Assembly (NCBI GenBank): GCA_036927565.1
Contig: JAYESD010000007.1
Location: 1,385,644 to 1,449,643, forward strand
Reading direction: 5' to 3'
Source of the DNA: Tuctoria greenei
Lineage: Eukaryota > Streptophyta > Magnoliopsida > Poales > Poaceae
DNA: 64,000 bases
Shown here piece by piece: positions 48,301 through 60,300 of this stretch. The notes beneath the pieces are model-generated. The model had not been told where the DNA came from, did not search any database, and worked only from the letters and a program-made list of their open reading frames with translations. The position numbers and the translations under genes were made by a program. The first letter of the stretch is position 1; each line of letters begins with the position of its first letter.

Positions 48301-51300
48301 ACAGGTACACTAGGATGCCGAAGGAATTGTTGCCAACGGTTATTACTGTCATGTGTGGTAGATTATTGAACGGACAATCAAATAAGAGCGAACATTATGC
48401 CTTGCTGGTTAGTTTTCATCATTCGAATACTAATCTCTGTATTCAGGAACAGATGGTTCTATTCCATGTGCCTTACATGAGTGTGCAGCAGGTTAATGTT
48501 CTAAATTGCCTGGAGGCAGCATTTTCGAAGGTGCCACCTGCTTTGGGTGTTTTTGAGGTTCTCATTCAAGATTGCTGTCCTGGTTAGGCTTTATAATCTT
48601 GAATTTAAATTAATGTCCTCAATTTTCATTTTTTTATGAACAACATAATGATGTATTCATTTAGTCCTAAAATGTTGATCATTTTCAAAAAGGTTTGGAA
48701 AATACTGACTGTTTTTTTCTTAATTTTTGTACCAACATGAGCTCTTCAGGACCGTCTCATGATCCGCAAGAGTCAAGCGTGATATCTGTTCTTCTTCATT
48801 GTATAGAAGAGAAAATGCATTTCAGTGTTAGATGTGGAGCTTTCCAGGCAAGTCTTCATCTGACTCTGTCTTGCTTAAATATTCCTTTTGCATTTGTTTG
48901 TTTATAAAGTCCAGCTTACCCCAACATGCTTGGGACAAAGGCTTGGTTGTTGTTGTTTATAAAGTCCCCTGCCCCTTTATGTGCTTTCCTGAACATGAGA
49001 AGTATATGTCATTCTTCTATGTTCTTTTTTTCTTTTCGATATGGACTTCTATGTTCTTGTTAGCATTTTGAATTAATGAGCTTTGAGGAAGGCTGAGCTT
49101 CATGGTCATTATAGAACAGTAATGCAGCTGTTGTTTCCATGTTTATAAAACACAAATGATGCTGTTTCATTCAGCAATTGTTCACTTGTATGAACTGGAG
49201 ATACACTTATTTTTTATTCAACAACCACCATTTGTATTGAGTGAAGATAGAAGTTCATATATATATATAGTGCATAATATCATAAGGACCACCTAATGAG
49301 ATTATCACTACTTGGATGTACTTTTTCGTATGTTCCTGATTATACATTTGGGGTGAATGCGCAAGCCGAATGTGACCATGGGAAATTTGTTGTGCGCCTA
49401 TGTGTAGGACAATCTACATTGAATGTTCTTGCAGTTTCTCTATAAATTGGCATTATTCATCCTTATTTATGTGTGCTCAGGTGTTAAAATCAATGGTGCA
49501 CAATTACCCAAGCTGCGTAAACATGATTTGGGATCAAACTCGGGACAACGTTCTTGATCTGTTACAAATGCAAACCTTTGAAGACCAAAAGTATGATACT
49601 AACGTTGGGCCTCTTGGACCTAAAGAAGAACCATTAATTAAGGCAAGATGTCTTGTGGCTGGAATCAAGGTAATGTATTCTTGTGGGATACAACGTGAAC
49701 TTCTGTGTATTTCATTATTGCTTAGTTGTCTCTTTGAAGCCAACAGAACAAAGTATGGAAGTTTGCTATTCCTGATCGTGCACTCTAGAAAACCATTCAC
49801 TGTTTCTTTCCCTGGTGATCAGGTTGCCATTTTGTATACCTAACATCCTCCAGTTTCATTGTTAGAACTGTCAACGTAGTGCATAGGATAAAGTACATGA
49901 AGGTTGATGTATGCTCTTTATGTCGTGTACCTGGTGCTGAGATTTTTTTCATTGATATATGATGCCTTGATATCCTGTGATCAGTTTTTATCTTTAACTC
50001 TTTGTTTGTGACCTCGGTTACTTGCTGTAGGAGTAAACAAGCTTGCCTAAGTATTGTGTTATTATTGACATAAATATTGATTTTGTCTTGGAATTTCTAG
50101 CTATGTGAGTAAATCATTTGTTTTTATATTCATAAAGGGCAGTCCGGTGCATGTAGCTTCCACATGTTTTATATTCATGACCATACTTAATCATGTTAAG
50201 TACTACCTTTTATCCTTATTATAAGTCCATTTAGCTTTGTCCTAACTCCTAAGTCAAACTTTTTGTAGCTTTAACCAATAGTTGGTAGAAAAACTTCTTT
50301 ATAAAAAATTTGCTAGAAAATTCAATAGGTTCATAACGTTAGATTGACATTCTTAAATTCATCATGCAAACTACTTTCACAATATGTAACTCTTGCCATT
50401 CAACATATACATGCTTTCATAGATTTATTTAGTCAAATTGCTATATTGAAGACCGTGTGGATGTCCTAATGGACTTACATTAGGGACCGGAGGAAGTAGT
50501 CAATCATTTTTTACCATTCCTGGTTACAGAATTTTTATTTGTCAGGTACTGGATGAGTGTTTGCGTGTTTCATCTGGATTCAAGGGAGCAGACGACCTCA
50601 AAGAATGTAGATTGCTGGATATTCAGCAAATATCTGATTGTACTATAAATAAAAGTATTAAATCTGCACCCCACTTTGATACTGGAGTTGCTGGATCATC
50701 ACAAATTTGCACTATGGACGTAACACTTGGAATTAGTCGCTGGATTGAGGTGATCGAGAAACATCTTCCTCGGGGCTTATCCCATAACTCTGCTATGGTA
50801 ATTTACCACCTTTATCGGTAATGTATGTTATCAGTTCTGATGTAGTGAAGCACAATGGATCAACAAAAATACTTGCCACTTCACTGAGCGAAGCCAAATA
50901 ATGTTTGGTTATTGCTGCTGTTTGTGATTATTGATGTAAAAATTGTAATATATTTCTTAACCTGTGTTTCCATCTCTAGAATTTTGAGATTGTGTAGCAT
51001 GCCAAATAATATAGAGTAGTGATGCATGGACTGATGTGGACACTTATAGTTGATAACAAGAAGTACTGATTTTTTTTTTGGCCTAAATAAAGTATCGGCT
51101 TATTTGTAGGTCAGAACAGCATCACTCACATGTTTTGCTGGCATGACTTCTGAAGTTTTCTTCTCTCTTCCAGAGAATAAGAGAGAATTCATGACCTCCT
51201 CGTCTGTAAGTCTGGCATCTCTACTTCATCATGTTTACTAGTCTGCTCAGAATTATCATCTTGAGATTTTTCCTTTTATGTAGGTTCATGCAGCATTGAG

Positions 51301-54300
51301 AGATGCAGTTCCTACTGTAAGGTCAGGTGCATGTCGAGCCATTGGTATTGTTGCTTGTTTTCCTCAAATACTTTCAAGGTAATTTTTAGAACTGTGCTTG
51401 CATTGTGACACGCCTCAAATGCTGAACTCCAGAGATTTATGTGAAGTTTCCTATTGCAGCCATACTCTAACTGGCCAGTTCATAGATGCCATTGAGTTTA
51501 ATACTCATAACTCATCAACTCCGGTATAACCTACCTACCTCCATCCCTTCCTCATTCCATCCATCTCATATTAATACTTTAAACATGAATATTCATTCAG
51601 GTTCGTATCACAGCTTCATGGGCTTTGGCAAATCTTTGTTCTTGTATTCGCTTTAGAGCATTGGAAGGCCACTCGGATCCCTCTGCAGGTATTTATTCTG
51701 TCTTGATGGTTATAGCACTTATAATATGCACTAATACAACAGTTGGATGATTTATTTTCATCTGTAGGTGTACTGAATAAATCAACCATGTCTCAGTTGG
51801 TTGAGATTGCTCTGCGCCTGGCCAAAGATGGTGAAAAAGTAAGCACTAGTGAACTAATGTACTTACATTCTGTTTATTCGAGGCATATTTCAAGTATGAA
51901 GAATGCAGGTATTATTGGCAATACAGCATAAATTGTACAAGAGAAAGAAAACAATGGTTCTCGTATATGCCAAACAAAAAGTGTAGTATTTATATATATT
52001 TTTTCCTTTCCTTTCAGGTGAAATCGAACGCTGTTAGAGCTCTTGGGTATCTTTCAAGATTTATCAGATTTAGTCACCAGGCTAACACACTAAATGACCC
52101 AAGGTTTTGCTACCATTCTGTGAGTATTTGTGTATTCTTTTATGCTTAGTTCATCTTACAATTTTCTGGATTTTTGTAACAGCGATTCAGTTTTCTATGG
52201 AGATCCTGTCTGGCTTGAACGAATGGTCCAAGCTTTGATGTCTTGTGTGACAACTGGGAATGTAAAGGTACTAAAAGAAATGGATGGATTTAAAGAAATC
52301 GAAAACATTATCCGCTTACTGCTTTTATGTTCTTTTATACACAATGATCATTTCTGAGCCATTTCTTTTGTCAAATCAAGAGGAAAAAATGCATCTGTGC
52401 GTTCTTGTTTCATCCTAACGAGGAACATATTGCTAAACAAGCACTTCATGTATTGGTTCTATTATTTACATGCTGTTTCTGCCCTAAATTATGCAAGAGA
52501 TATACACAGTGAGCATTGGAAGTATTTTTCTTTCTTTTTAATATGTGATGATGAAAGTGGTTGTGGAATATAAAGATTCTTGAGCTGAACAACTATTTGC
52601 AATTGACATGCCTTTTAACTTTCATTTAGGTCCAATGGAACGTTTGTCATGCTCTTAGCAACTTATTCATGAATGACACATTGCGACTTCAAGATATGTC
52701 TTGGTACGTATTTGAACATATAAGAGAGCCTTGTTTGTCTGATTGCTTCAGGCACCTAGTGATGGAATATTCCTTTTGTTCAAGCACTGCATGATTTTCT
52801 TTATGTTTGAAAAGCACTTTTAAATAAAAGTTTGAGTTTAATTATATCTTTGAAAAGTGGTGTTGATTATCATCTTAGGTGGTCGGTGTTCTCTGTTTAG
52901 TAAATGTGATATGTAATCTGTTGTTTGTATTAGGTATTTAGGTGTGGTTACTATGTGTGGTGTTTGGGTGTGTTGTATTCAAACTCTCTTATTGATTGAA
53001 TGATGTTCCACTCTACCACATATTCGAGAAAAAAAAAAGTATACCTACTGTATGCACCCAGAAATTGAAGAGCAATATGTAAAATTGGTTATAATCTGAA
53101 CAAAGAAACTTCCATCTGTGTTGTGTATTCTTGATCTGTTTTTTTTTTTTTTTAAAGGTAGACTTTAGTAGCTAGAACTTCAATTTAGCTCTTTAAATAA
53201 CTACTCATTTCGGACATTGTCAGCCTTTTTAACTGGAATTCCTTCCATGTGGCAATAGCATTTGGGGTTTTGTGCTACAAAGTAATGTTATTGTTTCCCA
53301 CTGTACTATTATCTCAACTCTCATTTGCCTATTGGTACTAGTGGTCGCCCGTGGGACAGGCTCACAAAGAGCTGAATACACCAAATGGCTGTTTGGATGC
53401 TGAAAGAATCTATTGATTAACTGCACTCGTGATTCACAATTATGGCTTAATTTCATGTGCTTAGATTTCATATTGCCTCTTACATTGTCCTTGTTTGCTC
53501 TATTTACGAACCTTGTCAATCATGATAGTATCTCTGTAAATGATCCAACTTTATATGTATCTAGCTATTCTGATAAGGTGTTATGTAACAGGGCATCAAG
53601 TGTTTACAGCATTCTTCTACTTTTAATCCGTGACTCAAACAATTATAAGATAAGGATGCATGCAGCTGTTGCTTTAGCAGTGCCAGTCTCAAGGCAAGGT
53701 TAGTCCCCTGGCTTCTATTCACCGCCTCTGGTTAAACGTTTGAGTTCCCACATTTTGGAAAATACCATAATGTGATTGAGACTGCATTTAAGCACATTAT
53801 GTGCTAAAAGCCTGTATCGTGATATTTATCGCCCCAAATTTAGTACTGTGCTATGTATTACATTTTGTGGAGTTCCACTGTTCCAGTATCCTGATTCTTG
53901 ACTTTGAGTTGGCACATTTTTCAGCTAGTGACTAAATCCATGAAGCTGCTGTAGCTTATTCTCTCACTTCTTTGCAGATTATGGTAGCTCGTTTCCAGAT
54001 ATTGTTCGAGGCCTTGTGCATGCTCTCGAGTCCTTGAGTTCAAATAATGCATCACTACCTTCAAATTTCAAACAGAAAGAAAATCTTGAGAAACAGGTTA
54101 GTGCTATTTATACTTGTATGGATATTTTGGTTACACAAAGGCTATTTGGCAGCGTTGTTAAAGCTCGTGCCCCTCTTTTTTCTGCAGCTTACATTTACTG
54201 CTCTCCATTTGCTTGGTTTTATCCCACCAAACGATGATCCAAGCCTGAGAGATTTTCTTATCAAGGCAAGAACTCCTATAAATCTTGTTTATTAGTTATC

Positions 54301-54633
54301 TTTTTACAATTAAGTCTTCATCTGTAACAATACCCTTCAGTGGCATATACCTCAGTCTGTTGATTGTGCCGTAGCTAACCAGTTTAACATTTGGACCAGA
54401 AAGCATCCTTTCTAGAAGACTGGCTTAAGTCATTATGCTCAACATTCAATAATGCTGGACACCAGCCATTGCCAACGGTGACCATAAATGACGAGGATGG
54501 TTTCAGCCCCAACGTGACACAGAAAGTTATGCTATGTTCTGCAGTGAAGTCGTTGCTCGACGCATTTACAAGCAAACACCAGCAGGCCATCGCCAAGAGA
54601 TTTGAGCAACTGGCTTTAAGCATAATAGCGTGA
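42353..54633 (+). CDS. HEATR6-like HEAT/ARM-repeat protein (28 exons, 1165 aa)
   Basis: Plant homologue of HEAT repeat-containing protein 6; alpha-solenoid of unknown biochemical role. Exons: 42353-42550, 42643-42735, 43041-43213, 44331-44601, 45462-45529, 45618-45687, 45771-46091, 46756-46835, 46921-46972, 47365-47518, 48141-48228, 48305-48407, 48492-48582, 48750-48847, 49481-49669, 50546-50797, 51110-51205, 51284-51378, 51460-51523, 51601-51688, 51768-51838, 52018-52103, 52183-52267, 52630-52703, 53592-53698, 53978-54096, 54188-54265, 54400-54633. Phases close to 3498 nt without a stop. DUF4042 (PF13251) covers about residues 385-560 (SSKARLAAILCIQDICRADPK, VRVEAASTIAVMLEAH). HEAT/ARM motifs recur towards the C-terminus (AVPTVRSGACRAIG, VKSNAVRALGYLSRF, VQWNVCHALSNLF, YKIRMHAAVALAVP). 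A Ser/Asp-rich linker lies near 345-375. Introns 14 and 27 start with GC. The start of exon 13 is the least certain junction (48489 or 48492). Confidence 0.92.
44697..45260. mobile_element. MITE-like element in HEATR6-like intron 4
   Basis: 564 bp bounded by GGGGCTGTTTGG and CCAAACAGCCCC, a perfect 12-bp inverted repeat, with further partial inversion inside (AAAATTTGGTAA near both ends). The GGGGCTGTTTGG terminus is common in Tourist/PIF-Harbinger-type and some hAT MITEs. I do not see a clear target duplication, so the superfamily is open. Confidence 0.7.
48908..48960 (+). mobile_element. SINE-like 3' tail (Au-SINE type) in intron 14
   Basis: The stretch ACCCCAACATGCTTGGGACA followed by AAGGCTTGGTTGTTGTTG strongly resembles the 3' end of plant Au SINEs, which finish in short TTG repeats. 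Upstream the SINE body is not recognisable, so this is a 5'-truncated copy or a chance remnant. Confidence 0.45.
50200..50498. mobile_element. Stowaway-like MITE in HEATR6-like intron 15
   Basis: Starts TACTACCTTTTATCC with TTATTATAAGTCCATTTAGC and ends TGGACTTACATTAGGGACCGGAGGAAGTAGT, an imperfect inverted repeat with TA-type flanks. This resembles decayed grass Stowaway elements of about 300 bp. The termini diverge from CTCCCTCC, indicating age. Confidence 0.6.
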
Positions 54634-56005
54634 AGGGCAAATAGTTGTTGTTTCCACGCTGCAGCAGAAGGCAGCGAGATGTTGGTCGAGGTCGTCTACC
54701 TACTCAAGCAAGACTCAAGAGCCAACCCATCTATCTATCTATCTATCTATCACGATGGTACGAAGATCCTGGGAGCATATTTTACTCTTATGCATAATTG
54801 CCTATCACATTCGCGTGTTGTATTTGTTGTAACATACTGTAGTTCTTTTGTTTGTTGGGTGCGATGATAGAAATACACCTTGTGTAACATAGTAACTGTG
54901 AATATATGTATCTGCGTGGTTTGCCTAGGACACCCCCAACGGCAGTCTCGAACTGGCATGGCTGGATCCAAACCAAACTGAATTCTGAAACGCTTCCATA
55001 GTCTCCCAAGCCTAAACCAGGCGAAACATCAGGCGTTGCCTGACCTTATTTATTTATTTATGTACACTAGTATCATGAATGCCAAGATTAGTTGTCGTTT
55101 GGCTTGATCAACCTTCTGTCAGGCTGGTATGAGATTGAATGCCGGTCATTTCCGCTGATCCTGTTGTTAGCGTCATTGCTATCGCCAGCGGCAAGCATCT
55201 ACCAACCTCCATAAATAACGCTGCACTGTTCCTTTTGCTCCAACATTGCTGAACTAGTATGAATGGTGCTGCAACCACTTTTAACCATCATAAATTTGCT
55301 GTACAGTACTTCTTCTTTATCATTTTATATTCTACTTTTGAATTATAATATGATAATTTTTTTAGTAATTACTTTCATTGTAAACTTCTGACTGAATAGA
55401 AAACATCGGCTCAGCTGTTCCTTCTGCAGTTTTTTTTTTCGAACGACACGTTATCCCGTCTTTCAATTGCTCTGTTCAGTGATTCCATCGCTGATTCAGT
55501 GATCAGTAGATAAACAACAGAATTTCCTGTAACTTTGTCTGCAAGTAATTGCTGGAGTGGATAAGCAGGCAGGCAGACAGCCACGAGGATGAAGCAGTTA
55601 TCATCCCGGCTGAAACGTTAGCAACATCATTAATCCTCCAGACGTACTCTCAAAAAGCTTATCACTTTGTAATTTAAAAGTAAATTATAAAACGACAAAC
55701 TTTTTAAAACGTACTACTACACAAGTGCACGTTCCAATGCATGCTTTGCCATCAGCTGGTGATGCTTCCATTCCATGCTTGCTGCTGGGTGCTGGCAGTG
55801 GCAGGGCAGCCTCGTCGTTGGTTGGAGCACGCCCCCATGGGGTACTCGATCTGCAGTGAGCAGCCGACACCGTCACCGCGCGCGTCGGTTCAGACTTCAG
55901 AGGATCCAGGCATCCATCCATCCTGAACGCTGCTGTCTCGTCCGTCACATGGAAAATACGTAAAAGAAAATGCAGTATCCATATCAGAATGGGCGGTGAA
56001 CGAAT
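54634..56005. other. 3'UTR of the HEATR6-like gene and intergenic DNA
   Basis: The first ~250 bases are probably 3'UTR. A CTAT microsatellite of about 5-6 units is at 54729-54750. Beyond that I see no coding region; short open frames on both strands (55685-55963) overlap each other and have no domain. Confidence 0.5.
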
Positions 56006-56530
56006 GTGTACGAGAGGAACAGGGCTGTGTGATCTCCGTAGACGCGTCCATGTCGTGCGTACGACATCCAGGTGTAGTCCATGACAATGTCTTTACGTGA
56101 TAGATTTGCATTGATTCGGTGTCTCTCCGTTCTTCTAAAATAAATGACGTTTAGGAAAAAAAACATCTACAGCAGTTCAATTTAAATTAAATTAAATGTT
56201 CTAAATATCATTTATGTTAGGGGAGAAGATGCGCAAATTCGGTAGCACAGGAAAATCCACGTAGCCTCATACCTTTAGACCGTTTGCAGTGGCACGCTGT
56301 AAAACATACTGAATACACTGTTTCGTAGTATAATTTAGAATACATACTGTAAAAGCAGAAGGAGAATACTATATAGAATATGATTTAAAGTACGCTGGTG
56401 CGAATAGCCTTACTGCATGTACGCAGTATCTATGCCTTATGGACTCGTCCACTTCTATCATTTCACCACGTTAGTATCACACACTAATCACTATGTAAAA
56501 AAAATGATAAATGGCAATCACGTGGTAGCC
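56006..56530 (+). repeat. Diverged direct duplication, copy A
   Basis: Shares with 56963-57373 a series of colinear blocks: GTACGAGAG, ATCTCCGTAGACG, GTCGTGCGTACGACATCCA, TTCTAAAATAAATG, GTAGCACAGGAAA, CATTTCACCAC, and TGATAAATGGCAATCACGTGG. Copies differ by substitutions and indels of tens of bases. Function unknown; no coding potential. Confidence 0.8.
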
Positions 56531-56962
56531 ATGTCACTTAAAAAGGCAAACCCTTCAAAATGTAACAAACATTTGGCTCTTCCCTCCTTATCGTACCATA
56601 TATGTCAAAAAATATTTATCCTTTTTTTCATCAATTCAAATCGTGAATGGCTTTAAAAAGGCACAAAAATCGAAGTGTGCGGCATCTTAAATCATCAATG
56701 AATTGAAATTCGCTCATACCATATTATTTGTCACGGGTCATAATTGGATGACGTACACACTATCATCGTATTCTAGATATGACTATACTACAAAAATATA
56801 AGCCACAACAAAAGTAACATTATCTCAATGGTGCAACCACAATGTCATGCCACATCCACTTACATTTCCCATTTTCAATAAGTAGCTCAAACCCTTCACA
56901 AAGCAAATACAACCCGAAAATAGCTAGTAAAGACCTCGTTTCCATTTCCAACATTTCCAACA

Positions 56963-57373
56963 TGTACGAGAGAGAAACATGGCTGTGTCATCTCCGTAGA
57001 CGTGTCGATGTCGTGCGTACGACATCCATGTGTACTCTATGACAATGTAGAATTAGAGATGCATCTTTCCGTGATTTGTCGTGTTCTAAAATAAATGGCG
57101 TTTAGAAAATTCTACAGTACTTCAATTTTAATTAAATTATCTGCCCTAAATGTTATTTATATTAAAACAGCGGGAGACGATGTGGAAAAATTCAGTAGCA
57201 CAGGAAAGTCCATGTAGCGCATCACAGCTACCAACATGATTCGTCCCTTCCCCTCACTACATGTCCGCATCATCTATGTGTTATATACTTGTCCACTTGT
57301 ATCATTTCACCACATTAGTGTCACACACTAATCACAAAGTACAAAAATGATAAATGGCAATCACGTGGTGGCT
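56963..57373 (+). repeat. Diverged direct duplication, copy B
   Basis: Second copy of the segment at 56006-56530, about 110 bases shorter because of deletions. It ends 7 bases before the LTR at 57381, so the retroelement was inserted just beyond it or removed its end. Confidence 0.8.
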
Positions 57374-57380
57374 GTCAAAG

Positions 57381-58300
57381 TGTTAGAGCGACACTTCCTC
57401 TGGATCTGCTAAGTAGCAGCCTGCGGAGGTTTTTTGTTCGGCGGGGCTTAGGCCTCAATCAAGTGTTCTAGCGGATGGAAATATGAGACAATGGTTTTTA
57501 CGTGGTTCGAGACGCAAGGAGCATAACACCCTACTTCACGGTGGACGGTATTGCTAGTATGTCTGTGTGTGATGTTCGATGTGGGGATCTTTTTGGTTTG
57601 GTCCTTAGTCCGAGCGGACCAGAGAAGATATCTAAGTTGATGGCTGCCTGATCCTTTATAGTCCAAGGCCGGGCAGCTTACAAGTGGGGCCCAGGGCCCT
57701 ACAGGTGGCCTCGGGATGATCTTATCCTGTACAAGATCTAAGGTTTCTTGCGTACGCTGCCTCTAACCGCAATTTGAAGACTTGTCGTCTTGTTGTGTCA
57801 GATGCTAGTGGCTATGCGTAGTCATTGATGTCCCATCCGTCTTGTCGCCGTAAGCTACCCACTTGGCGGTGTGGGGTAGACTTGCGACACCTTCACTGCG
57901 ATGTGATTGGACGCAGTGGTACCTAACAGGGGGTGTGTGCAGCATCGTGCGCCTGGGGAAGGCGCGCGCCTTCAATGCGCGAATGGACATGACACACCGT
58001 CCTTTACTCTTTGGGGTGCACGGCTTATTGCATGTCGTGGGACACACTCCAGCTCCAGAGCCCTCCTCGGTGGGAGCGAGGGCTCGATGCTGAAGGCCGC
58101 GTGGCAGCTCCGGAGCCCTCCTTGGTGGGAGCAAGTGACTGGAGCCGAAGGACGCGTGGCAGCTCCGGAGCCCTCCTCGGTGGGAGCAAGGGTCCAAAGC
58201 CGAAGGACGCGTGGCAGCTTCGGAGGACGCCTTAGCGGGGAGGCCGAGTCCGAAGCTTTTTTCTTGTATGCGGGGGTATCCAGTCTTGAGGGTACCGATA
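57381..58300 (-). repeat. 3' LTR of a gypsy-type element, - strand (element A)
   Basis: On the - strand the repeat starts TATCGGTACCCTCAAG (normally TGTCGG; second base mutated) and ends GCTCTAACA, 920 bp. The adjacent sequence at 58301-58325, read on the - strand, is a purine-rich CCGAGGTGGGCCCGAGGGCCAC tract, similar to the polypurine tracts next to the other Tat LTRs. Inside are four near-copies of a GGAGCCCTCCTCGGTGGGAG / GACGCGTGGCAGCTCCGGAG unit (about 58050-58230). The left 5-mer is CAAAG. The body of the element continues to the right and is interrupted at 58946. Confidence 0.75.
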
Positions 58301-58945
58301 GTGGCCCTCGGGCCCACCTCGGGAAAGGTGACAATCCTGAAGGTGGGGCCTTCATCTTGTCTTGTAAAAGTGATGCTAGCGAGCTCTCTTGAGGGCGCCG
58401 GAGCTCAGAGAAGTGACGCCGACAGCCCCCTTGGGGATGCCACAGCTCGAAGAAGTGACGACATCAGCCCCCTTGGGGGGCGCCAGAGCTCGGAGAAGTG
58501 ACGTCGGCGGCCCCCTTGGGGACGCCACATCTCAGAGAAGTGACGCTGGTGGCCCCCTTGGAACGCCAGAGCTCGGAGAAGTGACGCAGGCGGCCTCCTT
58601 GGGACGCCGGAGCTCGGAGAAGTGACGTCGGCGACCCTCTAGGGGGGCACCAGAGCTCGGAGAAGTGACGTTGATGGCCCTTTTGGGGACGTCGGAGCTC
58701 GCAGAAGCGTCGCCGACGGCCCCCTTGGGAGCGCCAGAGCTCGAAGAAGCGTCGCCCCCTTGGGGGGCGCCGAAGGTCGGAGAAGTATCGACGGCACCGG
58801 TGGCCCTCTTGGGGGGCTCCAGAGTCGGAGAAGTGATGCTAGCGGCTACGACGGACGTGTAGAACGTCAACGACCGCTCCCTGTATGTCCTGCACATATG
58901 ATAGACAAAAAGTAATTTCGCTCATCGGTCACCACTTCTGTCGAC
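58301..58945 (-). mobile_element. Internal 3' fragment of gypsy-type element A with 45-bp tandem repeats
   Basis: Residual internal sequence between LTR A and the next LTR. Most of it (58391-58845) is an array of about 10 imperfect units of 40-50 bp with the core AGCTCGGAGAAGTGACG and CCCCCTTGGGG. On the - strand much of the array stays open as a repeat of roughly TSPSSGAPKG (15 residues per 45 bp). Loss or gain of 2-5 bp in several units breaks the frame elsewhere. Confidence 0.7.
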
Positions 58946-59770
58946 TGTTGGAGTCGGCAGATCCCCTAACACTATGAAAGTGTTTGAAGGAGTTTGTGGT
59001 TCAGTCTGGGCGCGCGGAGATCTAAGAAAGTGAAATGCGATTTGGACACGAGTGACACGGTGGTTTACGTGGTTCGGGCCGCCTGAGCGTAATACCCTAC
59101 TCCACGGGTGTATGTATGTTGTATTAACTTGTGAGCTTCAGAGTGTTCCCAGAATCTCCCCTTGTGTATCGTCGGTTTGTCCTTTTATAGTACAAGGACA
59201 AACCGTTACAAGTCAGCCTGGCCCGACATGTGGCCCTGGCGGTTATTAGTATTGATACACGAGATTAATTGTTGTTAATAACCCTGTAACGGCTCCGGCA
59301 GTGCCGTTACAGGTGTTAAGGTTGTCCGATTAATTATCATTAACGTGGAATTAATGGTAATTAATCGGGTCTTGAAGTCTGCGGCTGTCCTTTGGAGATC
59401 CGGAGCCGTTACAACGTCTCCCGGGGGCTTTAAGCAGCTAGCTCCGACGTGTGGACACGTGGCAGCTCCGGAGCTTGCTTGGGAGAAGCGGGAAGCTCCG
59501 GGGTGACCTGGCACGTGTCATGTCCGGAGCTTCTCTCGGTCAGGGGCTACCTCCGGAGGTGCCGTTTCAGTACTTGGCCCGGAGCTTCACCCTTGCAAGT
59601 AATAGCTCTGGGCTGACAGTACACGTGGCAACCTAGAGGTTAACCATGTTGGAGAAGCGGGTCCGGTCATGTCTGGTGAGTGGGCCCCCGAGGGTCTTCA
59701 ATTTGAGTTGATGTCCTTCCCTTGAGATCTTTGTAACCTCAGGGGGTGTATGGTTTTTAGGGTACCGACA
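58946..59770 (-). repeat. 3' LTR of gypsy (Tat) element B, - strand
   Basis: 825 bp; on the - strand it runs from TGTCGGTACCCTAAAAACC to CCGACTCCAACA. A TATA-like CTATAAAAGGAC lies near 59180 on the - strand. To the right, 59771-59800 read on the - strand is the polypurine tract ending GGTCCAGGGGGCCAC. Target 5-mer on the left is TCGAC (58941-58945), inside element A. It is a close relative of the solo LTR at 32883-33731. Confidence 0.88.
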
Positions 59771-60300
59771 GTGGCCCCCTGGACCTACCTCCGGGGAAGG
59801 CCAACGGGATGAAGTCGTTCCGCCGGAGGTGGGTCCATACTTGTGACTCTTGAACTGGGTCTTCAAGAGTCTTCGGAGGTGCCTTTGGCGAGGCTTTATG
59901 GTTGAGTCCCGACGCGTGGCGCACCTCAGGCGACGGATAAGATCTTTGACATGCGGATCTCTCGCAATTGAAGGTCGTCGGTTCCCGATACGAAAACCGT
60001 ATCGGTTCCGCGCGCCTTGTCAGTCCGCCGCCTTTGGGTTTCCCGCCTCGTGATGACAACTGTTTGCCTGGGTAAGAACCTCGACTTGGTCGTCGGGGTG
60101 GTCCCGGGCCCTCTTGTCATCGGCTGGGTTGAATTCTTGAGTAGTATGCTTGATTCCCCTGCAGTTTCCATCCAAGCGTTGCGAGGGCTTACTTAAGAAG
60201 GAAAGCGCACCGTCGGGAGTTCTTTACGCTTTCCATCTGTTCTTGCGCTCAAACTCCCAACTCGTGCTTTGCTTTTCTTCTCTCGCCTAGCTGTGCTGCG
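59771..60300 (+). promoter_or_regulatory. Probable promoter and leader of the antisense gene
   Basis: 530 bases between LTR B and the antisense ATG. They include GAGGGCTTACTTAAGAAGG about 110 bases before the ATG and a CT-rich leader (TTTGCTTTTCTTCTCTCGCC) just before it. No canonical TATA box is seen. The same stretch exists, mirrored, at 27536-28074, where TACTTAAG-type sequence is also present near 27640. Confidence 0.4.

Noticed and set aside
48408..48445. Shorter 38-nt intron 12 ending at ATTCAG
   Set aside because: The frame would be kept, but 38 nt is below the practical minimum for plant introns and the added residues do not resemble the family. The 84-nt alternative ending at CAGCAG is preferred.
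58011..58625. + strand frames across LTR A and the 45-bp array
   Set aside because: They read through LTR U3 repeats and the minisatellite; no start context and no conserved domain.
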